A stretch of 64,000 nt of DNA from Tunturiibacter empetritectus (GCF_013410875.1 NZ_JACCCU010000001.1:248001-312000); one strand, 5' to 3'; counted from the stretch's first letter, positions 1 to 8,624 are shown. The notes: generated by a model from the letters alone, not told the origin. Program-made: numbers and translations.

Positions 1-1
1 A

Positions 2-529
2 GGGAAGTGGTGGGCCATCGAACACTCCGGCGTCCAGCCCGATATCGTCTGCATCGCCAAAGGCATCGCCTCCGGCATGCCGCTAGGCATCTGCATGGCG
101 AAGGCCGACGTCATGGACTGGGTACCCGGCTCGCATGCCAGCACCTTCGGCGGCAACCCCATCTGCATCGCCGCGGCCCTCGCCACCATGGACATCCTCG
201 AACGCGAAGGTCTCCAGAACGCCGCCACCATAGGCGAAAAGATGCTTGACCGTCTCCGTCCCTGGGTCGCCAAACACCCCACGGTAGGTGATGTTCGCGG
301 TCGCGGACTCATGATCGGCGTAGAGATCGTGAAGGATCAACAATCGCGCACACCCGTAGGCTCTATGCGCGACAAGATCGTCGATCTAGCCTTCGAGCGC
401 GGCCTTCTCATTCTTGGCTGCGGCGAAACCACCATCCGCCTCTGCCCCCCACTCATCGTCAACCAGCAGGAAGCGGACATCGCCCTCGACATCCTTGAGG
501 AGTGCATCACTCTGGCCGCAAAAGCCTAA
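2..529 (+). CDS. Class III (PLP-dependent) aminotransferase, 5'-truncated by window edge
   Basis: The last 175 residues of an aminotransferase of the acetylornithine/4-aminobutyrate class; the frame is open to the window start, so the N-terminus lies outside. The stretch IAKGIASGMPLG near fragment residues 18-29 is the class III site where the lysine (fragment residue 20) would form the Schiff base with pyridoxal phosphate. Downstream GDVRGRGLMIGVEIV is the conserved small-domain segment of GabT/ArgD-like enzymes. The substrate cannot be fixed from this fragment; GABA, ornithine or acetylornithine aminotransferase are all possible. The gene ends 7 bp before the first palindromic repeat element and faces the convergent SDR gene. 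Confidence 0.9.
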   Translation, partial: GKWWAIEHSGVQPDIVCIAKGIASGMPLGICMAKADVMDWVPGSHASTFGGNPICIAAALATMDILEREGLQNAATIGEKMLDRLRPWVAKHPTVGDVRGRGLMIGVEIVKDQQSRTPVGSMRDKIVDLAFERGLLILGCGETTIRLCPPLIVNQQEADIALDILEECITLAAKA

Positions 530-536
530 ACGAACG

Positions 537-728
537 GTCCTGCCGGACGGGCTCCCTGCGCGGGAGGCGGTCACTTCGTGACTTGTATACCGCTTCGCTC
601 GGCGCTCCCGTTGGTCGCGAAGGAAGATGATTCCGACCAACGGGAGGGCCTATGCTGTTGTGTTGTCAAGACCGGTAGACGCGTCACGAAGTGACCGCCT
701 CCCGCGCAGGGAGCCCGTCCGGCAGGAC
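537..728. repeat. Nested palindromic intergenic element, copy 1 (full length)
   Basis: A 192-bp imperfect inverted repeat. Left arm begins GTCCTGCCGGACGGGC and the right arm ends with its complement GCCCGTCCGGCAGGAC. Each arm is a string of small palindromes: GTCC-TGCC-GGAC, CCC-TGCGC-GGG and GTCAC-TTC-GTGAC, then GTATACC, and in the centre CTCCCGTTGGTCG pairs with CGACCAACGGGAG. It sits between two convergent genes, 7 bp after one stop codon and 8 bp from the other. Five related copies follow in this window. Confidence 0.93.
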
Positions 729-736
729 AGTGTGCT

Positions 737-1561
737 TTACACCCGTACGCCATACCGCCTAGCCGAATGCTTATGCGAAAGGTTTGGCCCCAGCGCCACA
801 CGCGCCGCATTGACCTTCTCCCAATCCGCAACATCAGGCAGCGCCGGAATCGTAACCAACTCGCCGCTATCGAACGCCGCGAGAGAAGCGTCCACCATCT
901 CCTCCGAGCTCATCACAATCTCCGACGGCAGATTCTGATGCCCGCCAATCCCCGCGCGGTCCCAGAACTCCGACGCCGTAGCGCCCGGCAGCACCGCCTG
1001 CACCTGAATCCCCTTACTAGCCACCTCTTTATGAAGCGACTGCGTAAGATTCAGCACATAAGCCTTCGTACCGCTGTACACGCCGTTCAGCAGCTCTGGA
1101 GCGACCGCCACAATCGAAGAGATGTTGATGATCGCGCCCTTGGTCCTCGCCAGAAACCCCGGCAACACAGCATAGGTCAGTCGCGTCAGCGCCGTCACAT
1201 TCAGCTCAATCATGTTCTCCAACTCGTCGATCTTCGAGTCCACCAGCGAAGTCGTCCCGCCGAAGCCAGCATTGTTTACCAGCGTCGTAATCGACTCATC
1301 CGAGCGCAACCGCTCCTCAACCCTGCGCAGATCCGCCTTGTTTGTAAGGTCCGCGGCAACAACATCAACCGAACGGCCAGTAGCCGAACTCAACGAAGCC
1401 GCCAGCTCCTTCAGCTTCTCGCCATTGCGAGCCACCAGGATCAGGTCATAGCCTCGGCGTGCTAACCGATCCGCATAAACTGCACCGATTCCTGTCGATG
1501 CGCCAGTAATAAGAGCAGTGCCAAGAGCAGTGCCTTTTGAAGAAGTAGCTGAGGTAGTCAT
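737..1561 (-). CDS. Short-chain dehydrogenase/reductase (classical SDR)
   Basis: 274-residue NAD(P)-dependent oxidoreductase. The N-terminal Rossmann motif TGASTGIG, the NNAG motif, the serine of NISS and the catalytic YSGTK (YxxxK) are all present, so it should be active; the substrate is unknown. The ATG at 1561 is chosen over an upstream in-frame start at 1675 because it has a GGAG ribosome binding site 7-8 nt upstream and leaves the SDR fold starting about ten residues in; the upstream start would place a promoter and operator inside the gene. It is the last of three minus-strand genes (TetR, TPR, SDR) and probably a target of the TetR protein. Confidence 0.9.
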   Translation of the reverse strand: MTTSATSSKGTALGTALITGASTGIGAVYADRLARRGYDLILVARNGEKLKELAASLSSATGRSVDVVAADLTNKADLRRVEERLRSDESITTLVNNAGFGGTTSLVDSKIDELENMIELNVTALTRLTYAVLPGFLARTKGAIINISSIVAVAPELLNGVYSGTKAYVLNLTQSLHKEVASKGIQVQAVLPGATASEFWDRAGIGGHQNLPSEIVMSSEEMVDASLAAFDSGELVTIPALPDVADWEKVNAARVALGPNLSHKHSARRYGVRV

Positions 1562-1613
1562 AAAAATCTCCGTCCTGCGAAAAGTGTGAACCAGAAAACT
1601 GATTCGCTTACTT

Positions 1614-1642
1614 AGAGTAGACCGGTTGGTTAGTAGATTCAA
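1614..1642 (-). promoter_or_regulatory. Promoter of the SDR gene with TetR-type operator in the spacer
   Basis: On the minus strand TTGAAT (1637-1642), a 17-bp spacer and TACTCT (1614-1619) form a sigma70-type promoter about 45 nt before the SDR start. The 15-mer TAACCAACCGGTCTA (1618-1632) fills the spacer and overlaps the -10. It matches 11 of 15 positions with TAGACGACCAGTCTA in the same place in the promoter of the neighbouring TetR gene, suggesting a shared operator. Confidence 0.6.
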
Positions 1643-1687
1643 AAATACTCTCCCTAAACAAAGTTCTCTTCCCACGCCGTTCCTCTT

Positions 1688-3337
1688 CTAATCCTGCCCG
1701 GACAAACTACCCCGCGCTTCGATCAGCTCCCGCCGTCCAGGCCGGTCGGCTCGCTCAGCAACCCGGACCAGCTCGTTGAAGTACTTCTTCGCCCTCTCTT
1801 GATCGCCGATCCCCTTCGCTGCCTCCGCCGCCCCATAGAGTGACCAGAAGCGATTTGGCTCCCTCTTGAGCGTCGCTTCAAACTCCAAAAGCGCTTCAGC
1901 GGGCCGCTTCGACTCCAGCAAAAGCTCCGCCAGCAACTCGCGAGCGGGAGCGAGCGGCCCCGGCGTAACCACACTCTTTTCGGTCGCGTCCTCCATCTCG
2001 GCAGCTCTGCGCATCCCGGCCAATGCGTCCTCGGTTTGCCCCTGCGAAGACGCCAGCCATGCAACCACTTCCAGCCGCTGAATCTCCACCTGGTTCGCCC
2101 AGAAACCTTCTTTCATAGTGTTCAGCCGGTCGCGACACTGCGCCAATGAGTCGATTGCAGCCCGTGCCCCCACCCCAGCCTTCAAATGTGCAGCCCCCAG
2201 ACCCCGGGCAAAGTAAGTCATGGCCTCTGTATAAGGAAACGGACTCGCCAGCGGCTGGAGCTTTACCGCGCTAGCCCAATCCCGCCGTTCCAGATCATAC
2301 CGAGCAGGAATCGCCGCCCTCGCAAAGTAGGCCGCCGTCGCCCCGCCCGCTCCACCAATCAGCATCTTCGGATCAAAACGCGAAAAAATCTGATCGGCCG
2401 ACTCCACAACTCCCTTCGAAGCGTTGTCCTGTGCCGTCTGCAGATAGGCGTACTCCAGATAATCGCTGGCATGCAGCTCGTCCGCCGGCTGTCCCGCGCT
2501 GCGTGCAGCAGCCACTGAAGCTACATTCGCGTCAATCGAAGCCTGCCAGTCGCCCACTCGAGTAAACGTATGCGACGGCATATGCAGCGCGTGAGGAGTC
2601 GATGGTGCAATCTCGCTGTAGTGCTGTGCCGCCCCAGCCGCCCGTGCCGCAAGTGGCGGAACGTCATACGTGTGGATGATGTAGTGCGCCAGCCCAGGAT
2701 GATCGGGATACTGAACGTACAGGCGATCCAAAATCGCGCCAGCCTTCAGTTGCCGGGCATAAGTCTTATCAGCCGGATCTGCGGCGGCCGACACAGCCAG
2801 CGCATAGAAGATGGCCGCCTCCGTATCCTCAGGGTAAGCAGCGCTCACCGCAGCCATCGCGCTCTCATAGGCCAGCTTCCGGGAGCGCTGATCGGTGGTT
2901 GCGCTATCCGTATAGAGATGCGCAACAGCTTCGAGATAAGCGCGCTCACGTTCCGTCTTAGCAGGCAACCTCCGACCCTGTTCGACTGTCTTCAGACCCG
3001 CATCAAGCTGAGTCTGCGACTTCAGCCCCGTAGCAAAGGGATTGCCCCAGTCGCTCAATGCAATGCCCCAGTAAGCCATCGAGCACGCCGGATCGCTCTC
3101 AAGAATCGCATGGAACGCTTCAATCGCACTCGCAAACTGAAACGAGTGCATCAGCGCCACCGCCCGATTGAACTGCGGTTGCGTAGCACTATCGCACGAT
3201 GTCTTAAAGTTAACCGTCCCCAGCTTTTCTGAAGAGCCGTGATGCTCAGCTTGGGCAAAACCCACTGCCGATAGCAGGGCACAAGCCAAAACAAACGAGG
3301 TGAAGCGAGTTCGCATCCGGGTTCGCATCATAGTCAC
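1688..3337 (-). CDS. Secreted tetratricopeptide-repeat protein
   Basis: 549 residues with an N-terminal signal peptide (basic start, hydrophobic core about residues 12-27, AQA cleavage site), so it is probably periplasmic. The body is helical and TPR-like (for example RAVALMHSFQFASAIEAFH and ALLEFEATLKREPNRFWSL), with clear TPR units at both ends and a less regular middle with several histidines (HYIIHTYD, HALHMPSHTF). Proteins of this layout are common in acidobacteria but I know of no assigned function. Several Met codons crowd the start (MTMMRTRMRTR), so the exact start within about ten residues is uncertain. It lies between the TetR gene upstream and the SDR gene downstream. Confidence 0.8.
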   Translation of the reverse strand: MTMMRTRMRTRFTSFVLACALLSAVGFAQAEHHGSSEKLGTVNFKTSCDSATQPQFNRAVALMHSFQFASAIEAFHAILESDPACSMAYWGIALSDWGNPFATGLKSQTQLDAGLKTVEQGRRLPAKTERERAYLEAVAHLYTDSATTDQRSRKLAYESAMAAVSAAYPEDTEAAIFYALAVSAAADPADKTYARQLKAGAILDRLYVQYPDHPGLAHYIIHTYDVPPLAARAAGAAQHYSEIAPSTPHALHMPSHTFTRVGDWQASIDANVASVAAARSAGQPADELHASDYLEYAYLQTAQDNASKGVVESADQIFSRFDPKMLIGGAGGATAAYFARAAIPARYDLERRDWASAVKLQPLASPFPYTEAMTYFARGLGAAHLKAGVGARAAIDSLAQCRDRLNTMKEGFWANQVEIQRLEVVAWLASSQGQTEDALAGMRRAAEMEDATEKSVVTPGPLAPARELLAELLLESKRPAEALLEFEATLKREPNRFWSLYGAAEAAKGIGDQERAKKYFNELVRVAERADRPGRRELIEARGSLSGQD

Positions 3338-3426
3338 TCTTGGAGAGGATATCCGCCGCCAACGGCCGACTCGATCATAGCCCAGCAGAAGCCGAGTCCA
3401 TCTCCAAACTCAACCGCGCACACCTG

Positions 3427-4014
3427 CTACTTCTTCAACAACACGTCAAACGCGAAATGGAGGAAATTCTCCAGCGGCTTATCACTCTTCTCCGCCTTCA
3501 TCCGTATCAGCGCCCCCTCATAGCTGTTCAAAAGAAACTGCGCGAGCGCATCCGGCCGCATCGACTTCACCAAATCTCCCCGCTGAATCGCCTCCTGCAG
3601 CACATCTGCAATACCCTGCTGCCATACCGCAAAGACCCCCTGCAGCTCCGACCGCATCCTGGGGCTGTGGTCCGCCACCTCCAGACTCAGGCTCCCCATC
3701 AAACATCCACTAATCTCCCCGGACTGCCCATAGACCGAGATCAACTCCTCGAAGTACCGGCGCAGCCGCTTCAAGGGAGCAACCTTGCGATCTCCAAGTA
3801 CTCGCTCCGACCGCTCCGCCTCACCGTGCGCGTAAAGGTGAAACACCTCCACGGCAAACTCTTCTTTGCTCGGAAAGTAGTGATAGAACGAGCCCTTCGG
3901 TACCAGCGCCAGATCGAGCACCTCCTTCACTCCGGTCGCGGTATATCCGGTCGAACGAAGCCGCTCCAAGCCCACCGCAAGCAGATGGTCGCGGGTTGAG
4001 AGAGCAGTGCTCAT
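3427..4014 (-). CDS. TetR/AcrR-family transcriptional repressor
   Basis: 195 residues. The N-terminal helix-turn-helix is unmistakable: STGYTATGVKEVLDLALVPKGSFYHYFPSKEEF (about residues 20-52, quoted here only as family diagnosis by its GSFYHYFPSKE recognition end). The remainder is a helical ligand-binding and dimerisation domain of the type often controlling oxidoreductases that detoxify electrophiles. Its own promoter carries a near-palindromic site that is repeated in the promoter of the SDR gene about 2.4 kb downstream, suggesting autoregulation and control of the SDR. The -10 box lies so close to the ATG that the mRNA may be nearly leaderless. Confidence 0.92.
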   Translation of the reverse strand: MSTALSTRDHLLAVGLERLRSTGYTATGVKEVLDLALVPKGSFYHYFPSKEEFAVEVFHLYAHGEAERSERVLGDRKVAPLKRLRRYFEELISVYGQSGEISGCLMGSLSLEVADHSPRMRSELQGVFAVWQQGIADVLQEAIQRGDLVKSMRPDALAQFLLNSYEGALIRMKAEKSDKPLENFLHFAFDVLLKK

Positions 4015-4023
4015 AACCCACTA

Positions 4024-4052
4024 ATAATAGACTGGTCGTCTAGTCAAGTCAA
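4024..4052 (-). promoter_or_regulatory. TetR gene promoter with palindromic operator
   Basis: Minus-strand TTGACT (4047-4052), 17-bp spacer, TATTAT (4024-4029) is a near-consensus promoter. The palindrome TAGAC-GACCA-GTCTA (4028-4042) lies in the spacer and touches the -10, the usual place for TetR-type autorepression. Transcription should start near 4017, only about 3 nt before the ATG at 4014. Confidence 0.65.
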
Positions 4053-4110
4053 CTCTTCCACTCAGACTGTCCTCTCTCGATCCAGCAAAAAAACTTGATT
4101 TCTGTCTTCC

Positions 4111-4149
4111 CATAGAAATTCGAGTGGTCTATGATCTGTCTTGCATAGA
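4111..4149 (+). promoter_or_regulatory. Three CATAGA/TCTATG half-sites upstream of padR (probable operator)
   Basis: CATAGA at 4111-4116, TCTATG at 4128-4133 and CATAGA at 4144-4149 form alternating inverted half-sites spaced 16-17 bp. They lie within a longer imperfect direct repeat (about 4097-4127 and 4132-4160). The last half-site overlaps a possible -10 (TAGAAT, 4146-4151). PadR proteins often autoregulate from inverted repeats, so this is the likely PadR site. Confidence 0.45.
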
Positions 4150-4172
4150 ATTTCTAGTGGAGAGCGGGAAAC

Positions 4173-4535
4173 GTGGCAAAGATAAAGCGTGACAACAATG
4201 AGATGCTGAAAGGAACGCTGGACATGATGATCCTCCGCACTCTCGTTGCGGGCGATGCTCACGGCCATACCATTGCCAAAGTCATCGAGCGGACCTCAGA
4301 AGACATGCTCGAGGTCGAACAGGGCTCGCTCTATCCCGCGCTTCATCGGCTGGAGGACAGGCGCTGGGTCTCCTCCCATTGGGGTGTCAGCGAGAACAAC
4401 CGCAAAGCAAAGTTTTACCGGCTAACCGCTGTGGGCAGGAAGCAACTTACGTCGGAGACAAGCCGGTGGCGTCAGATGGCCCGGGCTATCGCTCTGGTCA
4501 TGGGGGAGATGCCGTCCGAAGGAGGAAACGAATGA
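4173..4535 (+). CDS. PadR-family transcriptional regulator
   Basis: 120 residues, a complete small PadR winged-helix regulator: MLKGTLDMMILRTL, the recognition region EVEQGSLYPALHRLE and the wing KAKFYRLTAVGRKQL are all typical. The start is GTG. The stop overlaps the start of the following permease gene (ATGA), so the two are translationally coupled, an arrangement characteristic of acidobacterial ADOP loci, where PadR is presumed to control the permease. The half-site array just upstream suggests autoregulation. Confidence 0.95.
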   Translation: MAKIKRDNNEMLKGTLDMMILRTLVAGDAHGHTIAKVIERTSEDMLEVEQGSLYPALHRLEDRRWVSSHWGVSENNRKAKFYRLTAVGRKQLTSETSRWRQMARAIALVMGEMPSEGGNE

Positions 4536-7174
4536 GTTGGCGCAGATTTTTTCGCCGCCGTCCGGCGGATGCAGAGTTAGTTCAGGAGATCAACCTTCAT
4601 CTGGCCGAGGAGATCGACGAAAACGTCGCACGAGGCATACCCCCTCAAGAGGCGTCGCGAAGAGCTTATGTGAAGTTCGGAAGCCCCACGAAGGTTCGTG
4701 AGCAGGCATGGACTCGCAACAGCATTGCACCGCTTGAGACTCTACTTCGAAACGTGCGCTTTGCAGGACGCATGCTGGCGCGAAATCCCGGCTACGCGTT
4801 TCTAGCCATCCTTACGCTTGGCCTCGGCATCGGTGCTAATACAGCCATCTTCACCGTCATCAATGGTGTTCTGCTGCGGCCTCTGCCCTACGCCAATGCG
4901 GCGCAACTGGTCCACGTGGATTTAACTTCGGCGAAGCTTGGCCCTGATCCTCTCCTGCTCTCCGTTCAGGAAGTAAGAGACTTCCGGGAGCAGAACCACG
5001 TCTTTTCTGACCTCGCCGAATACCACGCGATGACCTTCACCCTGCTCGGAGCGAAGGAACCGGAGCGGGTGGCGACTGGCGTCGTCTCCGGAAACTACTT
5101 CACCGTCCTCGGAGTGAAGCCGCTACTGGGACGCCTCATCGTTGCCTCCGACGAAAGTCAAACCGCTCCTCCAGTTTTAATGCTGAGCTACGCCTACTGG
5201 AAGAAGGAGTTTAACGGCGATCGAAACATCATCGGACGCACCTTCGAGATGAACGATCGTGTCCATACAGTCGTCGGCGTGCTTCCGCCACTACCGGAGT
5301 ATCCCGACGCCAATGATGTCTACATGCCCACGACGTCGTGCCCGTTCCGTTCCGCGCCGGCGACGATTGCGAATCGCGATGGGCGAATGGTCACCAGCTA
5401 CGCAACGTTGAAGCCCGGAGTCACCCTGGCCCAGGCGAACTCTGATCTTGCCGCACTCACCCAGCGGCTTGCTCTTCAGTATCCGAAGTCGTATCCCGCC
5501 TCTGCAGGCATCGCTCCGCTGACTGCAGCCGTCGAGAGCGAACTGACACACGCGGCGCGGCCAACTTTTCTAATTCTGCTGGGAGCCTCCGGCCTTGTTC
5601 TCCTGCTCGCCTGCGCCAATCTCGCCAACATCGCCCTATCGCGGCAGATGCAGCGGTCGCGCGAGATGGCCATTCGCATGGCGACAGGAGCCAGCCAATG
5701 GAACCTGTTCTCTCAACTGCTCACCGAGAGTCTATTGATTGCGCTGGCCGGCGGGGTGCTGGGTATAGGCATCGCAGCAATCGGCTCCAGGCTCCTGATC
5801 GACTACGCCGCACGTATGACCACGCTGGCGGACGGAATTCACGTGGATGGGCGCGTTCTGTTGTTCGACCTTGGCCTGTCGCTGCTGGCAGGTCTGCTGT
5901 TTGGAGTTCTCCCCGGATACGTTGCCAGCCGGGTTCGACTGACAAGCTTGAGCGACTCTGGGGAGCGCACTACGGGAAGCGGTACCGGCACAAGGATGCG
6001 CAGCATACTCGTCGCGTCGCAGGTCACAATCTCGTTCGTACTCCTCCTCTGTGCTGGCCTTATGCTGCACAGCCTCTACAACCTGCTGTCGGTCGATCCC
6101 GGCTTCAAAACCGCGAATGTGCTCTCGATGCGGTTGTCCTTGAATTGGACGAAGTATCAGAAGAGCGAGACCTCCAGAGCCTTCTTCCATCAGGCACTCG
6201 AACGGGTTCAGGTGTTGCCGGGAGTGCAGGGCGCCGCAGTAAGCATGGCGGTTCCGCTGAACAGCGATATGGGCCCGATGAAGGCAGGTGTCCTGATCGA
6301 AGGGCAGCCCGTGCACCCGGACGAACCCCTGCCGCAGATCGACTTCGCGATCGTCAGTCCTGACTACTTCCGCGTACTCGGAACTCCTCTGCTCGCAGGT
6401 CGTCCCTTCCTGGCAAGTGATGCAGTCGATGCCCCACCAGTGGTTATCGTCAACGACCGGATGGCTCGCCGTTACTGGCCGCATGAGAATCCCATCGGAC
6501 GTCGTGTCGCCTTCGGATCAGAGAAGGAAAGGAAGTGGGCGACTGTGGTTGGCGTCACCAGTGATATTCGTGAGTACGGGCTGGACAAGGCACCCACGGA
6601 GACGATCTACTTTGCCCCTGACCAGGCTGGAATGTCCAACGGCTCGCTCTTAGTCCGAACCTCGGGCAGCCCGATGTATCTGGCCGCTCAGATCGAGAAG
6701 ATCATTCACAAGATCGATCCGCAACAACCCGTCGCCGATGTTCGGACCATTGAGCAGATTCGCAGTGCACAGCTTGGCACTCCCCGTGTGACCAGCGTGC
6801 TTCTCAGCCTCTTCGCGGCTGTTGCTCTCTTCATCACCATTGTCGGTGTCAGCGGAACGCTCGCGCTCTCTGTGGCTCGACGATCCAAGGAGATCGGAAT
6901 TCGCATCGCTCTGGGAGCAACCAGGCAGAACATACTGCGCAACGTGTTGACCCGCGGCCTGCTCCCCGTGCTGATTGGCCTTGCAATGGGCTCGCTGGCC
7001 GCTGCCTTCGCGACTCGCGTCTTGGCAACAATGCTGTTCGGAATCAAACCGGACGACCCGAGCACCTTCATCGCCATCGCCGTACTGCTCCTCGCCGTCG
7101 CCGTGCTCGGCTGTCTGATCCCCGCTCGTCGCGCCTCGAAGGTGGACCCAATGATCGCGCTGCGCACCGAATAG
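4532..7174 (+). CDS. ADOP-type ABC transporter permease (duplicated MacB/FtsX permease) with N-terminal prefix domain
   Basis: 880 residues. Residues 1-85 are the soluble permease prefix domain; then comes a transmembrane helix (TLGLGIGANTAIFTVINGVLL), a MacB-like periplasmic domain and an FtsX block of three helices, then the whole unit repeats, ending in a second FtsX block (ARRSKEIGIRIALGATRQNI) and PARRASKVDPMIALR. This is the acidobacterial duplicated orphan permease family: one chain holds both permease halves. No ATPase gene is nearby, hence orphan. The ATG at 4532 has GGAGG seven nt upstream and overlaps the padR stop; the longer frame from 4379 lies inside padR and is rejected. Substrate unknown; MacB relatives export macrolides, peptides or lipoproteins. 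Confidence 0.93.
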   Translation: MSWRRFFRRRPADAELVQEINLHLAEEIDENVARGIPPQEASRRAYVKFGSPTKVREQAWTRNSIAPLETLLRNVRFAGRMLARNPGYAFLAILTLGLGIGANTAIFTVINGVLLRPLPYANAAQLVHVDLTSAKLGPDPLLLSVQEVRDFREQNHVFSDLAEYHAMTFTLLGAKEPERVATGVVSGNYFTVLGVKPLLGRLIVASDESQTAPPVLMLSYAYWKKEFNGDRNIIGRTFEMNDRVHTVVGVLPPLPEYPDANDVYMPTTSCPFRSAPATIANRDGRMVTSYATLKPGVTLAQANSDLAALTQRLALQYPKSYPASAGIAPLTAAVESELTHAARPTFLILLGASGLVLLLACANLANIALSRQMQRSREMAIRMATGASQWNLFSQLLTESLLIALAGGVLGIGIAAIGSRLLIDYAARMTTLADGIHVDGRVLLFDLGLSLLAGLLFGVLPGYVASRVRLTSLSDSGERTTGSGTGTRMRSILVASQVTISFVLLLCAGLMLHSLYNLLSVDPGFKTANVLSMRLSLNWTKYQKSETSRAFFHQALERVQVLPGVQGAAVSMAVPLNSDMGPMKAGVLIEGQPVHPDEPLPQIDFAIVSPDYFRVLGTPLLAGRPFLASDAVDAPPVVIVNDRMARRYWPHENPIGRRVAFGSEKERKWATVVGVTSDIREYGLDKAPTETIYFAPDQAGMSNGSLLVRTSGSPMYLAAQIEKIIHKIDPQQPVADVRTIEQIRSAQLGTPRVTSVLLSLFAAVALFITIVGVSGTLALSVARRSKEIGIRIALGATRQNILRNVLTRGLLPVLIGLAMGSLAAAFATRVLATMLFGIKPDDPSTFIAIAVLLLAVAVLGCLIPARRASKVDPMIALRTE

Positions 7175-7265
7175 GCGAGGGCGGAAAAGCTGTCAAGCCC
7201 CTGATCGCTCGAAACCCGCTCCAGACGGGCAGATTCGCTTGGCGCATTCACCCTGTTCCGGCCGC

Positions 7266-7335
7266 TATAATGGAAAGTAAGGTAGTAAAGGAACACAAAA
7301 GACATGCCTCGGGGAAGAACTCCGGGGCTTCTTTA
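7266..7335 (+). ncRNA. Possible small RNA or terminator of the ADOP gene
   Basis: TATAAT at 7266-7271 is followed about 35 nt later by the hairpin GCCTCGGGG-AAGAA-CTCCGGGGC (7306-7328, with G-U pairs) and TTCTTT. Read together these would give a transcript of roughly 60 nt with no reading frame of note. The simpler reading is a terminator 130 nt after the permease gene. The -35 region is weak (TTCACC at only 13 bp, TTGGCG at 21 bp). Confidence 0.25.
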
Positions 7336-7391
7336 TCCAAGCCGTACAACTCTTTTCTTTTGAATATTTTGCAAGCAAGTCCTTTCGATGG

Positions 7392-7479
7392 AATATTTTG
7401 CGGACGCCGGCCTCCCGCAAGCCAAACAAAAGAATAGACATCGCTGCAAAATACCCCCAACCTCAGGGGGGAGGGGGTA
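7392..7479. repeat. ATATTTTGCG ... AAAATACCC ... G-tract element, copy A
   Basis: AATATTTTGCG (7392-7402) and GCAAAATACC (from 7446) are inverted arms; the second runs into CCCAACCTCAGGGGGGAGGGGG. A second copy with the same parts in the same order lies at 49630-49744. Another AATATTTTGC stands just upstream, near 7363. Confidence 0.55.
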
Positions 7480-7528
7480 GCTCTACTCTGCCAAACTCGA
7501 ACCTGCGTCTAAACTGTGGAATCACCTG

Positions 7529-8593
7529 ATGGAACATCCACGCCGCTCCGCAAAACTCGCCGCAGTTCTCCTTGCTGCCACCATCAGCGCGCCACAATAT
7601 GTCCACGCTGTGCTGCAACACACCACAGCGCTGCAGCCTGATGATGGGGCTCCGCACCGCACTCGCCTCATCCTCAAGGACGGCAGCTACCAGGTCATCA
7701 TGAGCTACCGAATCGCCGGCAACGTAGTTCACTACATCAGCGCCGAACGCGGCGGAGCCGAAGAGGAGATCCCCCTCTCCCTTGTAGACCTTGACGCCAC
7801 CAAACGCTGGGACCGTCAGCACTCCCAGCCCGTCGCCAACCCCGACAACCCCCAGCCCCCCGCCATCGACCCCGAACTGCTAAAAGAAGAAGCCGACCGC
7901 GCCGCTCTCACCCCCGAGGTCGCCAAGGACCTCCGCCTCCCCGAACAGGACAGCACTCTCGCCCTAGACACCTACCACGGCACCCCCGAACTGGTCCCCC
8001 TCGCCCAGACCGACAGCGACCTTAATCGAAACACCGGCCACAATCTCCTCAAAGCCGCCGTCAACCCCCTCTCGGCCTCCCACCAGATCGTCGAGATCAA
8101 AGGCGAATCCTCGCCCATCCAACTCCACGTCAAAGACCCCGTCCTTTACCTCCGCATCGGTGACGAGAGCGTAGGCGCAACCGCCGGCACGCCCCTGACC
8201 GTCGACACCCACGGCGCCACCACCCGAGCCGGAAACGACCCCACCGGCGGCTCCGCCACCAGCCGCTACGTCATCGTCCGCGCCGACGTCCGCCGGGGGG
8301 CCCGGGTCATCGCCAGCTTCCGCATCGGCCTCCTCGGCGGGGTCCAACGCCAGGAAGACGTCGTCGAAACTACCACCGAGCTGCTGCCGGGGGGGCACTG
8401 GCTAAAAATAAGTCCAAAGGAACCCCTCGACTTCGGCGAGTTCGCCCTCATGGAGGTTCTCTCCGACAAGGCCGTCAACCTCGGCGTCTGGGACTTTGGC
8501 GTCCACCCTGTCTCCCCTGAAAACCGCGATGTCCAAAAGCCCGAACCCCGTCGGGGAGTCACGCTAGAACACCGCGGCCCCAGCCAAAACTAG
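7529..8593 (+). CDS. Secreted protein of unknown function
   Basis: 354 residues with an N-terminal signal peptide (AAVLLAATISAPQYVHA). The first third contains RLILKDGSYQVIMSYRIAGNVVHYISAE, a short beta-rich domain often seen at the N-terminus of acidobacterial secreted proteins. The C-terminal third (VETTTELLPGGHWLKISPKEPLDFGEFALMEV, about residues 285-315) is similar to the end of the secreted protein at 41696-42352 (LDDGWFKIVPKEPLAPGEYAL), so the two share a domain. Very C-rich coding strand with long proline- and charge-rich linkers. Function not recognised. Confidence 0.8.
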   Translation: MEHPRRSAKLAAVLLAATISAPQYVHAVLQHTTALQPDDGAPHRTRLILKDGSYQVIMSYRIAGNVVHYISAERGGAEEEIPLSLVDLDATKRWDRQHSQPVANPDNPQPPAIDPELLKEEADRAALTPEVAKDLRLPEQDSTLALDTYHGTPELVPLAQTDSDLNRNTGHNLLKAAVNPLSASHQIVEIKGESSPIQLHVKDPVLYLRIGDESVGATAGTPLTVDTHGATTRAGNDPTGGSATSRYVIVRADVRRGARVIASFRIGLLGGVQRQEDVVETTTELLPGGHWLKISPKEPLDFGEFALMEVLSDKAVNLGVWDFGVHPVSPENRDVQKPEPRRGVTLEHRGPSQN

Positions 8594-8624
8594 AAACTGT
8601 CAGTAAATTCAGTAGAGAAGCTGC

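Larger units (their letters stand above)
7175..7528. other. Intergenic region after the ADOP gene
   Basis: 354 bp with no convincing gene. It holds a perfect TATAAT -10 box at 7266-7271 without a good -35, a terminator-like hairpin at 7306-7328, and one copy of an ATATTTTGCG/G-tract element (7392-7479), each listed separately. Confidence 0.6.
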
